A stretch of DNA of 9,094 bases from the NCBI GenBank assembly GCA_945876015.1, contig CAMCNM010000063.1, forward strand, positions 1 through 9,094. Direction: 5' to 3'. Position 1 is the first letter of the stretch; every line of letters begins with the position of its first letter. This DNA comes from Gemmatimonas phototrophica (GTDB lineage Bacteria > Gemmatimonadota > Gemmatimonadetes > Longimicrobiales > Gaopeijiaceae). The notes beneath the pieces were generated by a model that saw nothing but the letters and a program-made list of their open reading frames with translations, did not search any database and was not told where the DNA came from. Below, piece after piece: positions 6,424 to 9,094 of the stretch. Both the position numbers and the translations under genes were made by a program.

Positions 6424-7758
6424 ATGCTTCGCTTCCGCCACCTCCTGTCCGTCCTCCTTCTCGGTGGGGTCCTGCTGGCACCGGCCGGAGTAGCGGGCCA
6501 GGATACTCCCGCGCCGCGCGCCGATCTGGTCGAACGCATCGTTGCCGTGGTGGGCGACTCGGTCGTAACCCTCACCGAGCTGCAGGAATACCTCGCGGTG
6601 CTCGAGGCTCAGGGCGAGAAGCTCCCGACCGATCCGACCGCGGTCGCGCGCATCCAGGAGCAGGCGCTCGACAGGCTGGTGGAACAGCTCCTAGTCCTGC
6701 AGGCCGCCGCCCGGGACACGCTGGTCGTGCCCGACGACGAAGAGATCGACTCCCGGGTCGAGACCATGCTCACCCAGACCGCCGAAAGGCTGGGAGGACC
6801 GGGCCCGTTCCAGCAGGCGCTCATCCAGCAAGGGATGACACAGGCGGAATACCGCGAGCAGCTCAGGCATCGCATCCGGGTCGATCAGATCCAGGAGCTC
6901 TTCTTCCGCTCGCAGATGCGCACCGCGGGTCAGGTCGTCGTGCCCGAAGAGGAGATGCGCGCGATGTTCGAGGCGCAGGGGGCCTCCGCCACGCATCCCG
7001 AGCTGGTCTATCTCAGGCAGGCCGTGGTCACCCCTTCCCCGTCCGATTCGGTCTGGGCGGCCACCAAGAGTCAGGCCGACAGCCTCGTCACGCGGCTGCG
7101 CGCCGGCGAGGACTTCGTCGAGCTGGCGAAGAAGTACAGCGCGGACGGCTCGGCCGAGGGCGGCGGCGACCTTGGCTGGTTCCGGCGCGGGTCGATGGTG
7201 AAGGAGTTCGAGGAGGTGGCGTTCCGCTCACCGGTGGGCCAGGTCAGCGAGCCGGTCCGCACGCAGTTCGGATGGCACATCATCAAGGTGGATCGTACCC
7301 GCCCGGGTGAGGTCAACGCGCGCCACATCCTGCTCCGCCCCGAGTCGGGCCAGGCCGCCGACGATCGCGCCCTCGCGACCGCCACCGACATCGCCACCCG
7401 GGTGCGCGCGGGCGAGACCATGGCCTCGCTGGTCACACAGTACAAGGCGCAGCTCGACGTGGAGGTCCCCGACTCGCTGGGCCCCATCCCCCGCGAGCAG
7501 ATGGCGCAGGCGCTCCCGCTCGAGTGGCAGCAGCCTCTCGCCGGCTCGAAGAAGGGCGATGTCGTCGGACCGTTCTCGTACCCGCTGCGCGGTGCGACGA
7601 CCTGGGTGATCATCCATGTCGTCGAGGTGAAGCCAGCCGGTCAGTACACGTTCGAGGAGCTCCGCCCCCAGATCGAGGCCCAGATCAGGGAGCAGCGCTT
7701 GATCGAGCGCATCGTGGACGGACTCCGCGCCAAGACGTTCATCAAGAAGATGCTCTAG
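6424..7758 (+). CDS. surA: SurA-type periplasmic chaperone / parvulin peptidyl-prolyl isomerase
   Basis: SurA escorts unfolded outer-membrane proteins across the periplasm to the BAM complex. The 444-aa product (E. coli SurA has 428) has a signal peptide (about 1-25, probable cleavage after VAG) and then a SurA-N chaperone region that opens with RIVAVVGDSVVTLTEL. Two parvulin domains follow (about 196-293 and 298-400), then a C-terminal helix (YTFEELRPQIEAQIREQ) that packs with the N-domain in SurA. Parvulin 1 keeps Asp241, GGDLGWF (Asp249) and WHIIK with His285, but has Gln199 where the first histidine is expected. Parvulin 2 keeps ARHIL with His301, but has Val395 at the second histidine position and no GGDLG. 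Chaperone activity is therefore more likely than strong isomerase activity. ATG 6424 is chosen because the signal peptide starts there and GGAG lies at 6416-6419; the frame is open further upstream. pdxA starts 4 nt after the stop. Confidence 0.92.
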   Translation: MLRFRHLLSVLLLGGVLLAPAGVAGQDTPAPRADLVERIVAVVGDSVVTLTELQEYLAVLEAQGEKLPTDPTAVARIQEQALDRLVEQLLVLQAAARDTLVVPDDEEIDSRVETMLTQTAERLGGPGPFQQALIQQGMTQAEYREQLRHRIRVDQIQELFFRSQMRTAGQVVVPEEEMRAMFEAQGASATHPELVYLRQAVVTPSPSDSVWAATKSQADSLVTRLRAGEDFVELAKKYSADGSAEGGGDLGWFRRGSMVKEFEEVAFRSPVGQVSEPVRTQFGWHIIKVDRTRPGEVNARHILLRPESGQAADDRALATATDIATRVRAGETMASLVTQYKAQLDVEVPDSLGPIPREQMAQALPLEWQQPLAGSKKGDVVGPFSYPLRGATTWVIIHVVEVKPAGQYTFEELRPQIEAQIREQRLIERIVDGLRAKTFIKKML

Positions 7759-7762
7759 CAGG

Positions 7763-8701
7763 ATGACGGCGGTCGCGATCACCCTCGGCGATCCCAGGGG
7801 GATCGGGCCCGAGGTGACCGAAGCCGCGGTGCGCGCCTTCCGCGCCGAGCGGCCCGACGTCGAGCTGGTTCTGCTCGGCCCCCGGGACAGCGATCCCGGC
7901 CTCGCCTCCTATCACGATGTCGGACCCTGGGACGGCTCCGAGGAAGGCGCCGGCAGGGTCGCGGGAGCCGCCATCCACCAGGCGGTCGCGCTCGCCCTCG
8001 CGGGATCCGTGCGCGCGCTCGTGACCGCGCCGATCCACAAGCCCGCCCTCGCGCGCGCCGGCTTCGGCGCGACCGGCCACACGGAGATGCTCCAGGAGCT
8101 CGCGCACGCAACCGCCGTCGGCATGCTGATGGCGTCCGAGGAGACCGCGCTGGGCGCGCCGCTCCGCGTGCTGCTCGCCACGACCCACCACGCCCTCCGC
8201 GCAGTCCCCGACCTGGTGACCGAGGACCTGATCGTCGAGCAGACCCTCCTGCTGCGCGACGGCCTCCGCGCCGGGTGGAAGATCGCCGAGCCGCGGATCG
8301 GCCTGTGCGCCCTCAACCCGCACGCGTCGGACGACGGACTGTTCGGCGACGAGGAGGCGCGGGTCTACCGGCCGGCGCTCGCGCGGCTGGCGACCCACGG
8401 CGTGCGCGCGACCGGGCCGCTGCCCGCCGACACGGTGTTCAAGCGCGCGCTCGACGGCGAGTTCGACGCGGTGGTCGCCCCCTACCACGACGTCGGGATG
8501 GCGGCGTTCAAGACCGTGGCGTTCGGCGGCGGCGTGAACGTCACGCTCGGCCTTCCGTTCGTGCGCACCTCGCCCGACCACGGCACCGCGTTCGACATCG
8601 CCGGCACCGGCCGGGCAGACCCCGGATCGATGCTCACCGCTTTGCGACTCGCGGTGCAACTCGCCGAGAATCGTTTTGACAGCCCACGGGAGCGTAGATA
8701 A
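7763..8701 (+). CDS. pdxA: 4-hydroxythreonine-4-phosphate dehydrogenase PdxA
   Basis: PdxA is a cytoplasmic NAD-dependent, metal-dependent enzyme of the DXP-dependent vitamin B6 pathway. It oxidises 4-phospho-hydroxythreonine to an unstable product that PdxJ uses to form pyridoxine 5'-phosphate. The 312-aa product (E. coli about 329) has GDPRGIGPE (9-17), TAPIHKPAL, GHTE, ATTHH (His142), ALNPHA (His187), YHDVG (His242) and LGLPFVRTSPDHGTA. His142, His187 and His242 align by eye with the three metal-binding histidines of E. coli PdxA. Two signature positions differ from the commonest form: Arg12 where Ala is usual in GDPAGIGPE, and Val244 where Gln is usual in YHDQG. The shorter length comes from the N-terminal third, after the first 30 or so residues. 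ATG 7763 follows the surA stop by 4 nt without a good RBS, so translational coupling is likely. A PdxA2-type sugar-acid phosphate dehydrogenase is the alternative; linkage to surA favours true PdxA. Confidence 0.94.
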   Translation: MTAVAITLGDPRGIGPEVTEAAVRAFRAERPDVELVLLGPRDSDPGLASYHDVGPWDGSEEGAGRVAGAAIHQAVALALAGSVRALVTAPIHKPALARAGFGATGHTEMLQELAHATAVGMLMASEETALGAPLRVLLATTHHALRAVPDLVTEDLIVEQTLLLRDGLRAGWKIAEPRIGLCALNPHASDDGLFGDEEARVYRPALARLATHGVRATGPLPADTVFKRALDGEFDAVVAPYHDVGMAAFKTVAFGGGVNVTLGLPFVRTSPDHGTAFDIAGTGRADPGSMLTALRLAVQLAENRFDSPRERR

Positions 8702-8702
8702 T
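8676..8702 (+). promoter_or_regulatory. Sigma70-type promoter for ftsE inside the 3' end of pdxA
   Basis: A perfect -35 box TTGACA (8676-8681) is followed after 15 bp by GATAAT (8697-8702), which matches TATAAT at 5 of 6 positions. Both lie in a locally AT-richer patch within the last codons of pdxA and its stop. Transcription would start near 8709. The 15-bp spacer is shorter than the ideal 17. In sequence this GC-rich a chance match of this quality is uncommon, and it is placed correctly for the next gene. Confidence 0.6.
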
Positions 8703-8744
8703 CTTTCGCCGTTGGCTCAGTACGTCTCGCCCCCCGCTCTGCCC

Positions 8745-9094
8745 TTGATCCAGCTCACCGGCGTCTCGAAGGAATTTCCCAGGCGGGGCTTCGCCCTCCA
8801 GGACGTCACCCTGCGCGTCCGTAAGGGAGAGTTCGTCTTCCTCACCGGCCACTCGGGCTCGGGCAAGACGACCATGCTCAAGCTCATCCACATGATCGAT
8901 CGCCCGTCCCAGGGCGAGGTGCTGGTGTGCGGCTACTCGTCCTCGAAGATCCCGGACCGGGACGTGTGGAAGGTGCGCAGGAAGGTGGGATACGTCTTCC
9001 AGGACTTCCGCCTCCTCCCGGGGCGGACCGCGCTCGAGAACGTCGCATTCGCGCTCGAGGTCACCGGGGCTCCCAAGAAGTCGGTGCAGGCGCG
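8745..9094 (+). CDS. ftsE: Cell-division ATP-binding protein FtsE (N-terminal part, cut by window end)
   Basis: FtsE is the cytoplasmic ABC ATPase that works with the membrane protein FtsX to control peptidoglycan hydrolases at the division site. 116 complete codons are visible, with no stop before the window ends. From TTG 8745 the protein begins IQLTGVSKEF, a typical FtsE start. Walker A is GHSGSGKT (35-42), the characteristic KLIHM follows, and the Q-loop VFQDFRLLPGRT has Gln86. The ABC signature, Walker B and H-loop lie beyond the window. FLTGHSGSGK and FQDFRLL are typical of FtsE rather than general ABC transporters. The start is uncertain: TTG 8745 aligns best with the family but has no RBS, while in-frame TTG 8712 would add 11 residues and lies only a few bases after the predicted transcription start. 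ftsX is expected just downstream. The gene probably has its own promoter. Confidence 0.88.
   Translation, partial: MIQLTGVSKEFPRRGFALQDVTLRVRKGEFVFLTGHSGSGKTTMLKLIHMIDRPSQGEVLVCGYSSSKIPDRDVWKVRRKVGYVFQDFRLLPGRTALENVAFALEVTGAPKKSVQA

Noticed and set aside
4881..6575. Antisense open frame of about 564 codons opposite the parvulin lipoprotein
   Set aside because: Low-complexity Arg/His/Leu-rich product without motifs; same GC-bias shadow effect opposite a gene with a clear parvulin domain.

Overview
The window is about 70% GC and tightly packed, with all genes on the + strand. It reads as ordinary chromosome from a Gram-negative (diderm) bacterium: it encodes SurA, an outer-membrane-protein chaperone, and a lipobox lipoprotein. 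The protein flavour and gene order (BatA-like protein, mfd, parvulin lipoprotein, surA, pdxA, ftsE) resemble what I recall of high-GC Gemmatimonadota or Candidatus Eisenbacteria genomes. That placement is an impression from memory, not a search result. I see no IS element, phage gene, CRISPR array, tRNA or rRNA.

Layout. 1-1440: the 3' part of a large BatA/VWA-type membrane protein whose start lies outside the window. 1437-4760: mfd, the transcription-repair coupling factor, joined to the previous gene by an ATGA stop/start overlap. 4815-6263: a periplasmic lipoprotein with one complete parvulin (PpiC) domain. 6264-6423: the only sizeable gap, with two strong GC-rich stem-loops, a G8 run and a duplicated gene end. 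6424-7758: surA, with a signal peptide, a SurA-N region and two parvulin domains. 7763-8701: pdxA (vitamin B6 synthesis), starting 4 nt after the surA stop. 8745-9094: the first third of ftsE, cut by the window end and preceded by a good sigma70-type promoter lying inside the end of pdxA.

How the genes fit together. The lipoprotein parvulin and SurA look like a pair of envelope folding factors. The lipoprotein has a full set of parvulin active-site residues, while each SurA parvulin domain has lost one of the two conserved histidines, at opposite ends. The surA-pdxA adjacency is also known from the E. coli lptD-surA-pdxA operon. FtsE starts a cell-division transcription unit (FtsEX) that probably has its own promoter.

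I do not find a previously undescribed defence, mobile or biosynthetic system here. The points most worth a second look are the promoter inside pdxA with a possibly leaderless ftsE start, the complementary histidine loss in SurA, the structured surA leader, and the repeated SurA-N-like segments in the lipoprotein.
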